The notes under the pieces were generated by a model, which worked only from the letters and a program-made list of their open reading frames with translations, made no database searches and was not told the origin of the DNA. The translations under genes and the position numbers were made by a program. From positions 186,001 through 250,000 of the forward strand of contig JAYOKZ010000001.1 of the NCBI GenBank assembly GCA_038120095.1: a stretch of 64,000 bases of DNA, written 5' to 3'. Each line of letters begins with the position of its first letter. The stretch's first letter is position 1. Of the stretch, positions 26,346 through 34,954 are shown in pieces. Source of the DNA: UBA2589 sp038120095. Its GTDB lineage: Bacteria > Gemmatimonadota > Gemmatimonadetes > Longimicrobiales > Gaopeijiaceae.

Positions 26346-28088
26346 ATGAGTCGCATGATGCTGAATCGAATTCGTACCTCCCTGCCCCTGCTCGCTCTCA
26401 CACTGTGCGCCCTGGCGCCGACGGCCATCAACGCTCAGCAGCTTCCTGACACCTGGCAGGAAGAACAGAATTTCCGCTCTGGCCCGACCCCCTTCGAGCC
26501 GCTGATGGAGTTCTGGTACGAACTCGACGCGATGAGCGAGTTGGTCAGCATGCAACCGCTGACGGAAACGCTGATGGGTCGCGAGATGAATCTCATCATC
26601 ATCGCAAAGGACCCGATCGTGAATCCCCAGGATGCGATCCGGTCCGGTAAGACCATCGTCTTCGTTGCGCCATCGGTCCACGGTGGCGAGGTCTCCCCGA
26701 AGGAGTCCTTTCAGCTGGTCGCCAAGGAATTGATCGCGGGGGATCTCCAGCATGTCCTGGACGACGTCATTGTCATCGGGACACCCCTGACGAATCCGGA
26801 TGGCGGGGAGGTCCGTCGGCGCACGAACGAGGCCGGATATGACATGAACCGCGACTACGTGAAGCTCGAGTCGCAGGAGATCCATGCATACGTGACGCAG
26901 GTCATGACCAAGTGGACGCCCGACATCCACGTGGACGGCCACCACGGTGGCTCCGATCCATACGTCATCACATACCAGGGCACACTCAACCCGTCCGCCG
27001 ACGCATCGCTGCGAGCATGGCCGTACAACAACATCTTCCCCCGGATCCGCGAGGCGGTCGAGGCCGAGGACTACCGGGCCTTCGATTACTCGGGTGTCCG
27101 AACGGAGAACGGCCGCCGCGGATGGGGTTCGACCTCCGTGGAGCCGAGAAAGCACCACGTCTACACCGGGCTCACGAACACCATGGGGATCCTGCTCGAA
27201 ACGCCACGCAACTCGCGGCGTGTCATGCGGGATGGCACCATCGCCGAGATTCCGGAGGAGGAACGCTACTACCACCAGATCCGCGGCGGCGTGATCGCGC
27301 TCAGCACGATTCTCGAGGTTGCCGCGGAGCGTCGCGAAGAAATCCGCGGGCTGACCAACGCCTCGAGGATGCGGGCGATCAGCGCGGGTCACGCCGGCGA
27401 AGGCGAGGTGATCCTGGACTATGAAGTGAGCAATCGGGGTGACGAGCCCGTGTGGATGCCGGACGACAACGCCGAGCTTGGATACTCCCTGCAAAACGTG
27501 CCTGTCTGGCTGCGGTGGGTTCCGACACGGACCACCTCTCGCCCCGTCGGCTACATCATGCCTCCCGCCATGGCCGGCGTCGTGCCGATTCTTCTGGACC
27601 ACGACATCGCTGTGTACCGGTTTGCCGGTCCGGGCTCGCTGGACGCCGAGGTTTACTACGCAACCGAGGTACGAACCGAATCGTATTTTCAGGGTCACTA
27701 CCTCAAAGCGGTCGAGGTCGAAAGAGAATCGGAGCGCGTGGACGTTCAGGAGGGATGGTTCTGGGTTCCGACCGGTCAGTCCATGGGAAATCTCATCACC
27801 TACCTCATGGAGCCGGAGACGGACGACAACCTGATCACGTGGGGCTGGACTGATCACATCCTCGAGGAAACGCCGGAATCGGAGGAGGCCGTGCTCGAAT
27901 CGATGCTCTCGGGTCGATCCCTGTCCGAAGTCGGCCCCGAGCAGGCGGAACGCATGCGTGAGCGTGCAGCCGCAATGATGTCCGAACGACAACGCGTCCC
28001 GATGATGCGGGTGACCGAGCACCAACCCATGTCAGTGCTCCGGGTGCAGCCGTACCATCAGTTCCAGCGGAATCGTTTCTTCCGGTAG
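26346..28088 (+). CDS. exported M14-family zinc carboxypeptidase-like protein
   Basis: 580 residues with a signal peptide (ALCALAPTAINAQQ). Zinc motif HxxE in SVHGGEVSPKESF, conserved TPLTNPDGGEVRRRTNEAGYDMNRDYVKLES, and a later HVDGHHGGSDPY that may supply the third ligand. The C-terminal half is less conserved and may be a beta-domain. It starts a run of genes on the same strand: the amidohydrolase follows after 7 bp and the serine hydrolase overlaps that. Likely trims peptides in the periplasm. Confidence 0.87.
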   Translation: MSRMMLNRIRTSLPLLALTLCALAPTAINAQQLPDTWQEEQNFRSGPTPFEPLMEFWYELDAMSELVSMQPLTETLMGREMNLIIIAKDPIVNPQDAIRSGKTIVFVAPSVHGGEVSPKESFQLVAKELIAGDLQHVLDDVIVIGTPLTNPDGGEVRRRTNEAGYDMNRDYVKLESQEIHAYVTQVMTKWTPDIHVDGHHGGSDPYVITYQGTLNPSADASLRAWPYNNIFPRIREAVEAEDYRAFDYSGVRTENGRRGWGSTSVEPRKHHVYTGLTNTMGILLETPRNSRRVMRDGTIAEIPEEERYYHQIRGGVIALSTILEVAAERREEIRGLTNASRMRAISAGHAGEGEVILDYEVSNRGDEPVWMPDDNAELGYSLQNVPVWLRWVPTRTTSRPVGYIMPPAMAGVVPILLDHDIAVYRFAGPGSLDAEVYYATEVRTESYFQGHYLKAVEVERESERVDVQEGWFWVPTGQSMGNLITYLMEPETDDNLITWGWTDHILEETPESEEAVLESMLSGRSLSEVGPEQAERMRERAAAMMSERQRVPMMRVTEHQPMSVLRVQPYHQFQRNRFFR

Positions 28089-28095
28089 GCCGGGC

Positions 28096-29643
28096 ATGGC
28101 ATTCACCGAGTCCCGGCGAAACTGGCAGCCCCGGATGTCGCTTCGGGCATGGGCCGGGATCACGAGCCTTCTCCTTCTCGGGGGGTGCGAGTCAGCAGAA
28201 CCGGTGGCGACGTCCTTCGTGATCTCCGGGGCCACCATCGTCGACGGCACGGGAACCCCTGGTCGGATGGCGAGTGTCCGGATCGTTGGCGATCGAATCA
28301 CCGACGTGGGCGCTCTGGAGCCGAACATCGGTGAAACGGTGTTCGACGCGCAGGGGCTCGTGCTGGCACCGGGCTTCATCGACACACACAGTCACCATGA
28401 CCGGGGCCTGAAGGCGATGCCGGAAGCACTGGCCGCGGTGAGTCAGGGCATCACGACCATCATCGCGGGTCAGGACGGGGGCTCGCCCTTCCCTCTGACT
28501 GATTTCTTCGCGGATCTGGAGGCATCCCCGACCGCCGTCAACGTCGCCGCATACGTGGGGCACAATACCCTCCGCGCGACCGTCATGGGTGAGGATTACC
28601 GCAGACCCGCGACGGAGGACGAGATCGAGGAGATGGCCGCCCTCCTGCAGCAGGAACTCGCAGCAGGAGCCCTCGGTCTCTCGACTGGGCTCGAGTACGA
28701 CCCCGGGATCTATTCCGCGACGGGAGAGGTGCTGACCCTGGCGCGCGTCACGGCGAACACGGGCGGGCGGTACATCAGCCACATGCGGAGCGAGGATCGC
28801 GCTTTTTTCGAAGCACTCGACGAGTTGCTGACGATCGCCCGGGAAACCGGCATGCCCGTGCAGATCGGGCACATAAAGCTGGCCATGCGGAGCCTCTGGG
28901 GCCGAGCCGACGAGGTCATCGCACTTCTCGACGAAGCGAGGGCCAGCGGGGTCGACGTCACGGCGGACATCTATCCGTACGAATTCTGGCAGTCGACGAT
29001 GACGGTCCTGTTTCCGGATCGTGACTTCACACCCGAGGCGGCCGAGTACGCTCTCGAGGAGCTGGCACCTCCCGACGGCATGCTCATCGCCGCCTTCGAA
29101 CCCGATTCATCCTACGTGGGCCTCACGCTCGCCGAGATCGCAGAACTGCGAGGTCGGTCACCGGCCGAGGTTTACCTCGAGCTCATCGCCGAAGTTCAGG
29201 CGATCGACGGTCAGGAGAGTGTGATTGCCCGGAGCATGATCACGGAGGACGTCGCCTCATTTCTGGCCTGGCCACATACGAACGTGTCCAGTGACGGGGG
29301 GTTGGCCGGACGGCATCCCCGTGGCTTCGGGGCCTTCACCCGTGTCCTCGCACGACATGTTCGGGAGCGAGGCGACGTCACCCTCGAGGATGCGATACGA
29401 AAGATGACATCGCTCTCAGCCGGCCATGTGGGGATCGCGGAACGCGGACGGATCGAACCTGGCTACTTCGCTGACCTCGTCCTCTTCGACCCGACCACCG
29501 TCCTCGATATGGCCACGCCCGAATCGCCGAATGAGCGTTCACGCGGGATCGAGGCGGTGTGGGTCAACGGCGAGCGCGTGTATTCCCCGAGCGGTCCGAC
29601 AGGCATCAGACCAGGCCGGGTCCTGAGAGGGCGGGCGCAATGA
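28096..29643 (+). CDS. D-aminoacylase-type amidohydrolase lipoprotein
   Basis: 515 residues; lipobox LLLLGGC31. Amidohydrolase fold of the N-acyl-D-amino-acid deacylase group: metal motif H98-S-H100-H-D (FIDTHSHHDRG), SQGITTIIAGQDGGS, SHMRSED, QIGHIKLAM, TADIYPYEFWQSTM, SSDGGLAGRHPRGFG and EDAIRKMTSLSAGHVGIAERG. The cysteine found in the classical enzyme's GNCG loop is replaced by Asp (GQDG). It is coupled to the serine hydrolase by an ATGA overlap and has a mirrored paralogue at 32558-34231. Probable activity: release of D-amino acids from N-acyl or dipeptide-like substrates. Confidence 0.87.
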   Translation: MAFTESRRNWQPRMSLRAWAGITSLLLLGGCESAEPVATSFVISGATIVDGTGTPGRMASVRIVGDRITDVGALEPNIGETVFDAQGLVLAPGFIDTHSHHDRGLKAMPEALAAVSQGITTIIAGQDGGSPFPLTDFFADLEASPTAVNVAAYVGHNTLRATVMGEDYRRPATEDEIEEMAALLQQELAAGALGLSTGLEYDPGIYSATGEVLTLARVTANTGGRYISHMRSEDRAFFEALDELLTIARETGMPVQIGHIKLAMRSLWGRADEVIALLDEARASGVDVTADIYPYEFWQSTMTVLFPDRDFTPEAAEYALEELAPPDGMLIAAFEPDSSYVGLTLAEIAELRGRSPAEVYLELIAEVQAIDGQESVIARSMITEDVASFLAWPHTNVSSDGGLAGRHPRGFGAFTRVLARHVRERGDVTLEDAIRKMTSLSAGHVGIAERGRIEPGYFADLVLFDPTTVLDMATPESPNERSRGIEAVWVNGERVYSPSGPTGIRPGRVLRGRAQ

Positions 29644-31115
29644 CGAAGCGACGGTCGGTTCCCGCCCTGACGGCGGGTGCGCTGAACGTCGGGGTCGGCC
29701 TTTCCGTCGCCCTTCTCTGGAGCGCTCCAGCCGGCATTCGCGCTCAGCTGGCTTTTGACACCGTCGCGGTGGACGCCGTCTTCGCGGACTTCGATACGCC
29801 CCGTACGCCGGGATGCGCTCTGGGCATCGTGTCCGACGGGCGCCTCGTCTACGGTCGAGGGTACGGTCTTGCGAATCTCGAGCATGGGATTCCGATCACG
29901 ACAGGTTCAGTCTTTCGGTCAGGCTCGGTATCGAAGCAGTTCACCGGGGCAGTCGTCGCCATCGCCGCCATGGACGGTCACCTGAGCCTCGAAGACGAGC
30001 TGCGGACCTGGGTGCCCGAGATACCTGACTATGGTGGCCGACTCACCCTGCTCCACGCGCTCAACCATACGAGCGGCCTGAGGGACTACCTCACGCTCAT
30101 GAGTCTTCGCGGTCTGCGCAGCGACGATTTCTACAGCGAGGTCGAGCTCATTGCTCGGCAGGCAGCTCAGCAAGAGCTCAATTTCGATCCGGGTTCAGAG
30201 TATCTGTACAGCAACTCGGGGTACTTTCTCCTGACCGAAGTCGTATCGCGAGCGGTGGGGATGTCGTTTCGCGAGTACGCCGACGAGGTGCTCTTTCGGC
30301 CTCTCGGCATGAGCAACTCCCACTTTCACGACGATCACGACCATATCGTCCCGGGTCGCGCCGATGGGTACGCCCCTCTCCGCGACGGCGGTTTCCGCAC
30401 GTCGATGACGACACTCGACATGGTCGGTGATGGCGGGGTCTACACATCCGTCGAGGACATGGCCCGATGGCTCACCGCCCAGGAGCGCGACGATCTCCGA
30501 GACGGTCTCAACGCCATCGTTCAGTCGCCCGGCGTCCTCAGCTCGGGCGAGGAAATCCCCTACGCGCTCGGGCTCACTCACGATTCGTATCGCGGCCTCC
30601 CCACGATTGGTCATGGTGGATCGTTCGTCGGCTTCCGAGCACATACCCTGCGGTTCCCGACCGAGGGGATCGGGTTCGTTACGCTGTGCAATCGGGCCGA
30701 CGGCGACCCCGGGACCCGAACGAGGCGTGTCGCAGACGTCGTGCTCGCGCATCGGCTCGGCACGGTTTCCGAGCAGACCGCCGCACGAGAGCGCGAACGG
30801 TCCGGCCGGCCGGCGCAGAACCCTGCGAACGCGGAGGCGTACGTCGGTACCTACTACAGCCCCGAGCTGGACGTCGAGTACCACATCGAGCGGTCCAACG
30901 GCGAGCTCCGGGTGCGTGCCGGGGCGGCCATCGATGACATGCTGTACCAGATCTCAGGAGACACGCTGGCGACGGGAGCGCTGCTACCGAACAATCGGAT
31001 TGATCCGGGACTGGTCCTGCGCTTTCAGCGTGACGAGTCGATGATCACGGGCTTCGAGCTCGATGCCGGCCGCGTCGTGCACCTCCGTTTCCGACGGGTG
31101 TCCGGCGAACGCTGA
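29640..31115 (+). CDS. serine hydrolase, beta-lactamase/DD-peptidase fold
   Basis: 491 residues with a signal peptide (LLWSAPAGIRAQ). Class C-like catalytic set: S96-V-S-K99 (SxxK), Y190-S-N192 (YxN) and a later HGGSFVGFR corresponding to the KTG-like box. A C-terminal beta-domain follows. The set is intact, so an active esterase, D-aminopeptidase or DD-peptidase is expected; a true beta-lactamase is less likely. Starts inside the amidohydrolase stop (ATGA). Paralogue of 31134-32558, which it meets tail to tail. Confidence 0.9.
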   Translation: MTKRRSVPALTAGALNVGVGLSVALLWSAPAGIRAQLAFDTVAVDAVFADFDTPRTPGCALGIVSDGRLVYGRGYGLANLEHGIPITTGSVFRSGSVSKQFTGAVVAIAAMDGHLSLEDELRTWVPEIPDYGGRLTLLHALNHTSGLRDYLTLMSLRGLRSDDFYSEVELIARQAAQQELNFDPGSEYLYSNSGYFLLTEVVSRAVGMSFREYADEVLFRPLGMSNSHFHDDHDHIVPGRADGYAPLRDGGFRTSMTTLDMVGDGGVYTSVEDMARWLTAQERDDLRDGLNAIVQSPGVLSSGEEIPYALGLTHDSYRGLPTIGHGGSFVGFRAHTLRFPTEGIGFVTLCNRADGDPGTRTRRVADVVLAHRLGTVSEQTAARERERSGRPAQNPANAEAYVGTYYSPELDVEYHIERSNGELRVRAGAAIDDMLYQISGDTLATGALLPNNRIDPGLVLRFQRDESMITGFELDAGRVVHLRFRRVSGER

Positions 31116-31118
31116 GCA

Positions 31119-31136
31119 TGAACGGTGAGCCGTTCA
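31119..31136. terminator. symmetrical hairpin between convergent paralogues
   Basis: Perfect 7-bp stem TGAACGG/CCGTTCA with loop TGAG. It fills the space between the stops at 31115 (plus) and 31134 (minus) and includes the minus-strand stop codon. Confidence 0.5.
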
Positions 31137-32558
31137 ATCCCCGGGCTGGCGATCGAACACCACGTCTCTCACTCGACTGCCCGTCACGGTGAAGCTCGTG
31201 ACTCGGCCGGATGCATCCCGGACGAACCTCACCTGAGGCATCCACGGCTGATCACCGCGGAAGCGATCAGGACCCGTCGGCGTGAGTGTCGCGGCAGCGT
31301 TGCGCCAGTGATACGCGACCAGAGCTCCCTCGACTTCGACGACATCATAGCTCGAGTCGAGTTCCGTGCTGCGATACCATCCTTGGTACGCCGCGAGATC
31401 GAGTCGGCCCGAAAGCGCCCCGGGCTGGGCCTCTACGGCCGACTGACCATCGGGGGGGGGACCCATCTGATCCTCGAGAAAGACTTCGGCCACACGGCGC
31501 GCGCGCCCTGCCGGGTCGCAGTTCGACACGTTGCAGAATACCGCGATCGACAGGTTCTGCTCGGGGAAACGCACGAAGTTCGTGCGGTAGCCGGCCCAGC
31601 TCCCGCCATGTCCGAAGGTCGGGAGGCCACGGTACTCACCCAGGCTCAGCCCATAGGCGTAGTCCAGCACCTCGCCATCGGTCAGGACTCCGCGCTCCAG
31701 CATCCGGTCAAGCATCCCCGGCCCACCTACAGAGCCCGTCTCGTAGTTCTTCATCCAGACGAGAAAATCGTCCATCGACGTGTTGAGAGAGCTGGATGCC
31801 AGCGCAGTCAGCTGGTTCACGACCCGTCGATACCCGCCCCCCTCGGCCGGGGCGTATGACTCGGCGCGATTCGGCACGATCTCGAGGTAGTCGTCCGAGA
31901 AATGCGTGTTCTCCATCCCGAGAGGCGCGAAGATGCGCGCGTGAGTGTACGCGCGGAACGACTCGCCGGACTGCAACTCGATGATGCGCGCGAGGAGGTT
32001 GTAGCCCGTATTCGAGTACGAGTAGGCGGAGCCCGGCGGAAAATCGAGGTCTTCCTGCTGGCGGAGCATCCGGAGAATCTGCTCGAACGAGATCACGTCC
32101 GTGTACGTCACACCACCGAGCATCATCGCATGCGGCCAGTCCCGAATCCCGCTCGTGTGATGGATCAGATGACGGGGCGTGATGGTCGGTCCAAACTCCG
32201 GGAGGTCGGGTTCGTAGCTTGCTGCATCCTCGTCGAGGTCGAGACGGCCCTCAGCTTCGAGAAACAAGGCCGCCATCGCACCGAACTGCTTCGAGATGGA
32301 GGCAATGTCGAAGACCGTCTCGGGAGTGATCGGGATACCGTGGTCCATGTTCGCGATCCCATAACCGGACCGGTGCACGACCTGACCGTCCAGAAGCACG
32401 CCGACTGCGGCGCCCGGGCCATCCCCACCGTCGAGATCGGAGAAGACGGCGTCGACCCCCGGGTGAACAGGTCCCATGGGTGACTCGACCCTGGACGCTT
32501 CATCGCGGCACGCAAGCAGCGCGAGCACAAGCAGCAACAGCCTCGGAGCACGTCGCAT
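31134..32558 (-). CDS. serine hydrolase lipoprotein, beta-lactamase/DD-peptidase fold
   Basis: 474 residues; lipobox ALLAC17. Catalytic motifs S87-I-S-K90, Y181-S-N183 and HGGSWAGYR are all present, with a C-terminal beta-domain. The line-up with the convergent paralogue is clear (GYGIANMDHGIPIT versus GYGLANLEHGIPIT; SISKQF versus SVSKQF). Its ATG overlaps the amidohydrolase stop by one base. The two copies differ in export: this one is a lipoprotein, the other has a cleavable signal. Confidence 0.9.
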   Translation of the reverse strand: MRRAPRLLLLVLALLACRDEASRVESPMGPVHPGVDAVFSDLDGGDGPGAAVGVLLDGQVVHRSGYGIANMDHGIPITPETVFDIASISKQFGAMAALFLEAEGRLDLDEDAASYEPDLPEFGPTITPRHLIHHTSGIRDWPHAMMLGGVTYTDVISFEQILRMLRQQEDLDFPPGSAYSYSNTGYNLLARIIELQSGESFRAYTHARIFAPLGMENTHFSDDYLEIVPNRAESYAPAEGGGYRRVVNQLTALASSSLNTSMDDFLVWMKNYETGSVGGPGMLDRMLERGVLTDGEVLDYAYGLSLGEYRGLPTFGHGGSWAGYRTNFVRFPEQNLSIAVFCNVSNCDPAGRARRVAEVFLEDQMGPPPDGQSAVEAQPGALSGRLDLAAYQGWYRSTELDSSYDVVEVEGALVAYHWRNAAATLTPTGPDRFRGDQPWMPQVRFVRDASGRVTSFTVTGSRVRDVVFDRQPGD

Positions 32559-34231
32559 CAGTCCTCTCCTCTTTTGAGCACCCGACCGGGGGCGACATCC
32601 CGGAGAGCACCATCGTCGATCACGAGAACCCCGTTCACGAAGAGATAGTCGACCCCCTCGGCGTACGTCATGGCCTCCGCACCGAAGTCCGCCAGGTCCC
32701 GGATCCGCTCGGGATCGAACAAGACGAGATCTGCGGCCATCCCGGGTGCGACGAAGCCACGGTCGTGCAGCCCGAGTCGCTGCGCCGCCATCGACGACAT
32801 CCTGCGAACCGCATCCTCCAGACTGAGCACGCTGTCCTCTCTCACATACTTGGCGATGACGCGCGGGAATGCACCGAATGCCCGGGGATGAGAGCTGTCA
32901 GTCGTGCGAGGGTTCACGGGCGACGCATCCGTATCGATCATCACGTACTCGGCCTCGAGGGCAAGCTGCTTCTGCTCCTCGTTCATGCTCCGGGGATTGA
33001 CGCTCACCCCACCTGCCTGCACCAGATCGAAGAAGGCATTCCAGGGGTCCGTACCGAGCACACCGGCGGCCTCCGAGATCGAGCGATTGATCACAGCCGG
33101 GTCGACGACGTCCGGTGCCGACACGATGAGCACGTTGTCCCAGTTCATCCCAACGTGCCGGTACCAGTTTTCCCAGTCGGACGTCGTCTCGACCTCGCGA
33201 CGGAGTTCGGCGCGCAGAGCCGGATCGCCCAGCGTGTCCAGGAACGGGCGTGTCCCCGAGGCATAGTGCCGAGGATGCAGGAACGAGCCGAGGCCGATCC
33301 CGTTGCGCACGTAGGGATAGATGTCGGCCGTGACGTCGAGACCCGCAGCCCGAGCGGAGTCGATCAGTGCGAGGGCGTCCGACATCAGAGGCCAGTTCTC
33401 CTGCCCGGCAGCTTTCAGATGGTAGATATGGACAGGCACGCCAGCACCGGAGCCGACGGTGATCGCTTCTCGAATCGCATCGAGCAAGGCGTGACTCTCA
33501 TTGCGCATGTGCGTGAAGTAGACGCCCCCGAACTCGCCGGCTACGCGCGTCAGCTCGATCAGTTCGTCCGTGCTCGCATAGATGGCCGGCGGGTAGATCA
33601 GCGACGTGGACGTCCCCACGGCACCGTCCTCCATCGCCTGCCGCACCAGCGCCTTCATCTCGTCCAGCTGCTCGGGGGTCGGTTCGACGTCCTCGTCGCC
33701 GAGGATGACCCGCCGCACCTGAGTCAGCCCGACGTCGTGGACCACGTTCAGTGAGATCCCGTAACGCTCCAGTAGCGCGAAGTACTCGCCGTAGGACTGC
33801 CATTCATGCGGTGTGCCCTGAATCTCCACCGATGGCGCATCCACGGCCCTCGGAGCCGGTGAACCTCCCTCCCCCGAGAGATAGGTCGTAATCCCCTGCC
33901 GCAGCTTGGACTCGGCACTTCCCGGGTCGGTCAGCAGAACGGTCGTCGATTGACCCATCATGTCGATGAAGCCCGGACTCACGACCCGATCAGCGGCGTC
34001 GATAGTTCGATGCGCAGGCTCCCCACGGAGCGAACCCACCGCGGCAATCCGGTCGCCGCGGACCCCGACGTCGGCCCGAAACCAGGGGTTACCCGCTCCG
34101 TCGACGACCCGCGCGTTCGTAATGAGGACGTCGAACGGGTCGGATGACGGGTCCGACTCACCCGCGCACGCAAGCGATGAGGCCGTCAGGATCCACAGAC
34201 CGACACGGGCGGTACGAAGCGAAAAGCTCAT
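32558..34231 (-). CDS. D-aminoacylase-like amidohydrolase lipoprotein lacking the HxH motif
   Basis: 557 residues; lipobox SSLAC22. Overall D-aminoacylase layout: GFIDMMGQS, RQGITTYLSGEGGSPAP, YFTHMRNESH, HIYHLKAAG, TADIYPY and SSMAAQRLGLHDRGFVAPGMAADLVLFDP. The HxH that binds metal in the family is M92-G-Q94 here, while the two later histidine sites remain. I start at ATG 34231 because GGAG lies six bases upstream; ATG 34243 is possible. First gene of a coupled pair with the serine hydrolase. Confidence 0.86.
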   Translation of the reverse strand: MSFSLRTARVGLWILTASSLACAGESDPSSDPFDVLITNARVVDGAGNPWFRADVGVRGDRIAAVGSLRGEPAHRTIDAADRVVSPGFIDMMGQSTTVLLTDPGSAESKLRQGITTYLSGEGGSPAPRAVDAPSVEIQGTPHEWQSYGEYFALLERYGISLNVVHDVGLTQVRRVILGDEDVEPTPEQLDEMKALVRQAMEDGAVGTSTSLIYPPAIYASTDELIELTRVAGEFGGVYFTHMRNESHALLDAIREAITVGSGAGVPVHIYHLKAAGQENWPLMSDALALIDSARAAGLDVTADIYPYVRNGIGLGSFLHPRHYASGTRPFLDTLGDPALRAELRREVETTSDWENWYRHVGMNWDNVLIVSAPDVVDPAVINRSISEAAGVLGTDPWNAFFDLVQAGGVSVNPRSMNEEQKQLALEAEYVMIDTDASPVNPRTTDSSHPRAFGAFPRVIAKYVREDSVLSLEDAVRRMSSMAAQRLGLHDRGFVAPGMAADLVLFDPERIRDLADFGAEAMTYAEGVDYLFVNGVLVIDDGALRDVAPGRVLKRGED

Positions 34232-34285
34232 GGCCGACTCCATCGAGAGCGCGAATCGTGCTGTTTCTCGTCTGATAGGTACGGC

Positions 34286-34316
34286 GAGCGGTGGATCACG
34301 GCCACCAGCACCGCTC
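34286..34316. promoter_or_regulatory. inverted repeat in a divergent promoter region
   Basis: Arms GAGCGGTG (34286-34293) and CACCGCTC (34309-34316) with a 15-base spacer. A second, nested dyad GGTGG/CCACC (34290-34294, 34302-34306) competes with it. A candidate operator or alternative RNA fold between the amidohydrolase (minus) and the GlcG-like gene (plus). Confidence 0.4.
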
Positions 34317-34367
34317 CTCTCGACTGACCGAACGGTGAATCACCTCGGAACCCGATCGGTGCCGGCG

Positions 34368-34375
34368 TATATTGA
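34368..34375 (+). promoter_or_regulatory. promoter-like TATATTGA box
   Basis: 35 bases before the ATG at 34411. No clear -35 hexamer. Confidence 0.4.
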
Positions 34376-34410
34376 GGAGCATTCAGAATCCCATCACACC
34401 CGAGGCCCCC

Positions 34411-34884
34411 ATGCCGTCGCTCGTCAAACGGATCGTTCCTGCTCTCATCCTGTGCGGGATCGCTCTGCCACCCACGCAGGTCGACGCTCAACTCACCATG
34501 GCGCAGGCTCAGGCCGCGGTCGATGCGGCAGAGGCTGAAGCCCGGTCGAACGGGTGGAATCTGACGATCTACGTCGCAGACGCGCAGGGCGTCCCACTCT
34601 ACCTCCGGCGAATGGACGACGCGCCACCCCGAACCACGGACATCGTCATGCGAAAGGTCCACGTGGTCATCACCACAGGGGGAACCTCGGGCGCCTATGG
34701 GGCGGCCCTCGCAGCTGGAACGACGGATACGATTCCGGGCGGGATTCACTACGAAGGCGGGCTGCCGATCATGATGAACGGTGAACTCGTCGGGGCGATG
34801 GCCGCGAGCGGGGCACGCGGCTCGGAGGACGCTCAGGCGGTCCGGGCGGGACTGACTGCGATCGGGGCAGACGCCGTCCGGTGA
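34411..34884 (+). CDS. exported GlcG/HbpS-like (DUF336) protein
   Basis: 157 residues with a signal peptide (ALILCGIALPPTQVDAQ). The mature part follows the GlcG/HbpS fold: LTMAQAQAAVDAAEAEARSNGW, LTIYVADAQGVPLYLRRMD, the alpha-helix region, then GGIHYEGGLPIMMNGELVGAMAASGA and the final AQAVRAGL helix. The family includes the haem-degrading, haem-binding HbpS and proteins in glycolate operons. No glycolate gene is nearby, so periplasmic haem or small-ligand binding is the more likely role. Confidence 0.88.
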   Translation: MPSLVKRIVPALILCGIALPPTQVDAQLTMAQAQAAVDAAEAEARSNGWNLTIYVADAQGVPLYLRRMDDAPPRTTDIVMRKVHVVITTGGTSGAYGAALAAGTTDTIPGGIHYEGGLPIMMNGELVGAMAASGARGSEDAQAVRAGLTAIGADAVR

Positions 34885-34954
34885 GCGTTGCGTACCCTTC
34901 ACGCGAGCACGTTGAAGCCGCCGCGGTGCTTTCGGTAGCGAGGCCGGTGTCGGC

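Noticed and set aside
26310..28025. 571-codon minus-strand open frame
   Set aside because: Shadow of the M14 peptidase gene; low-complexity Arg/His/Gly composition and no motif.
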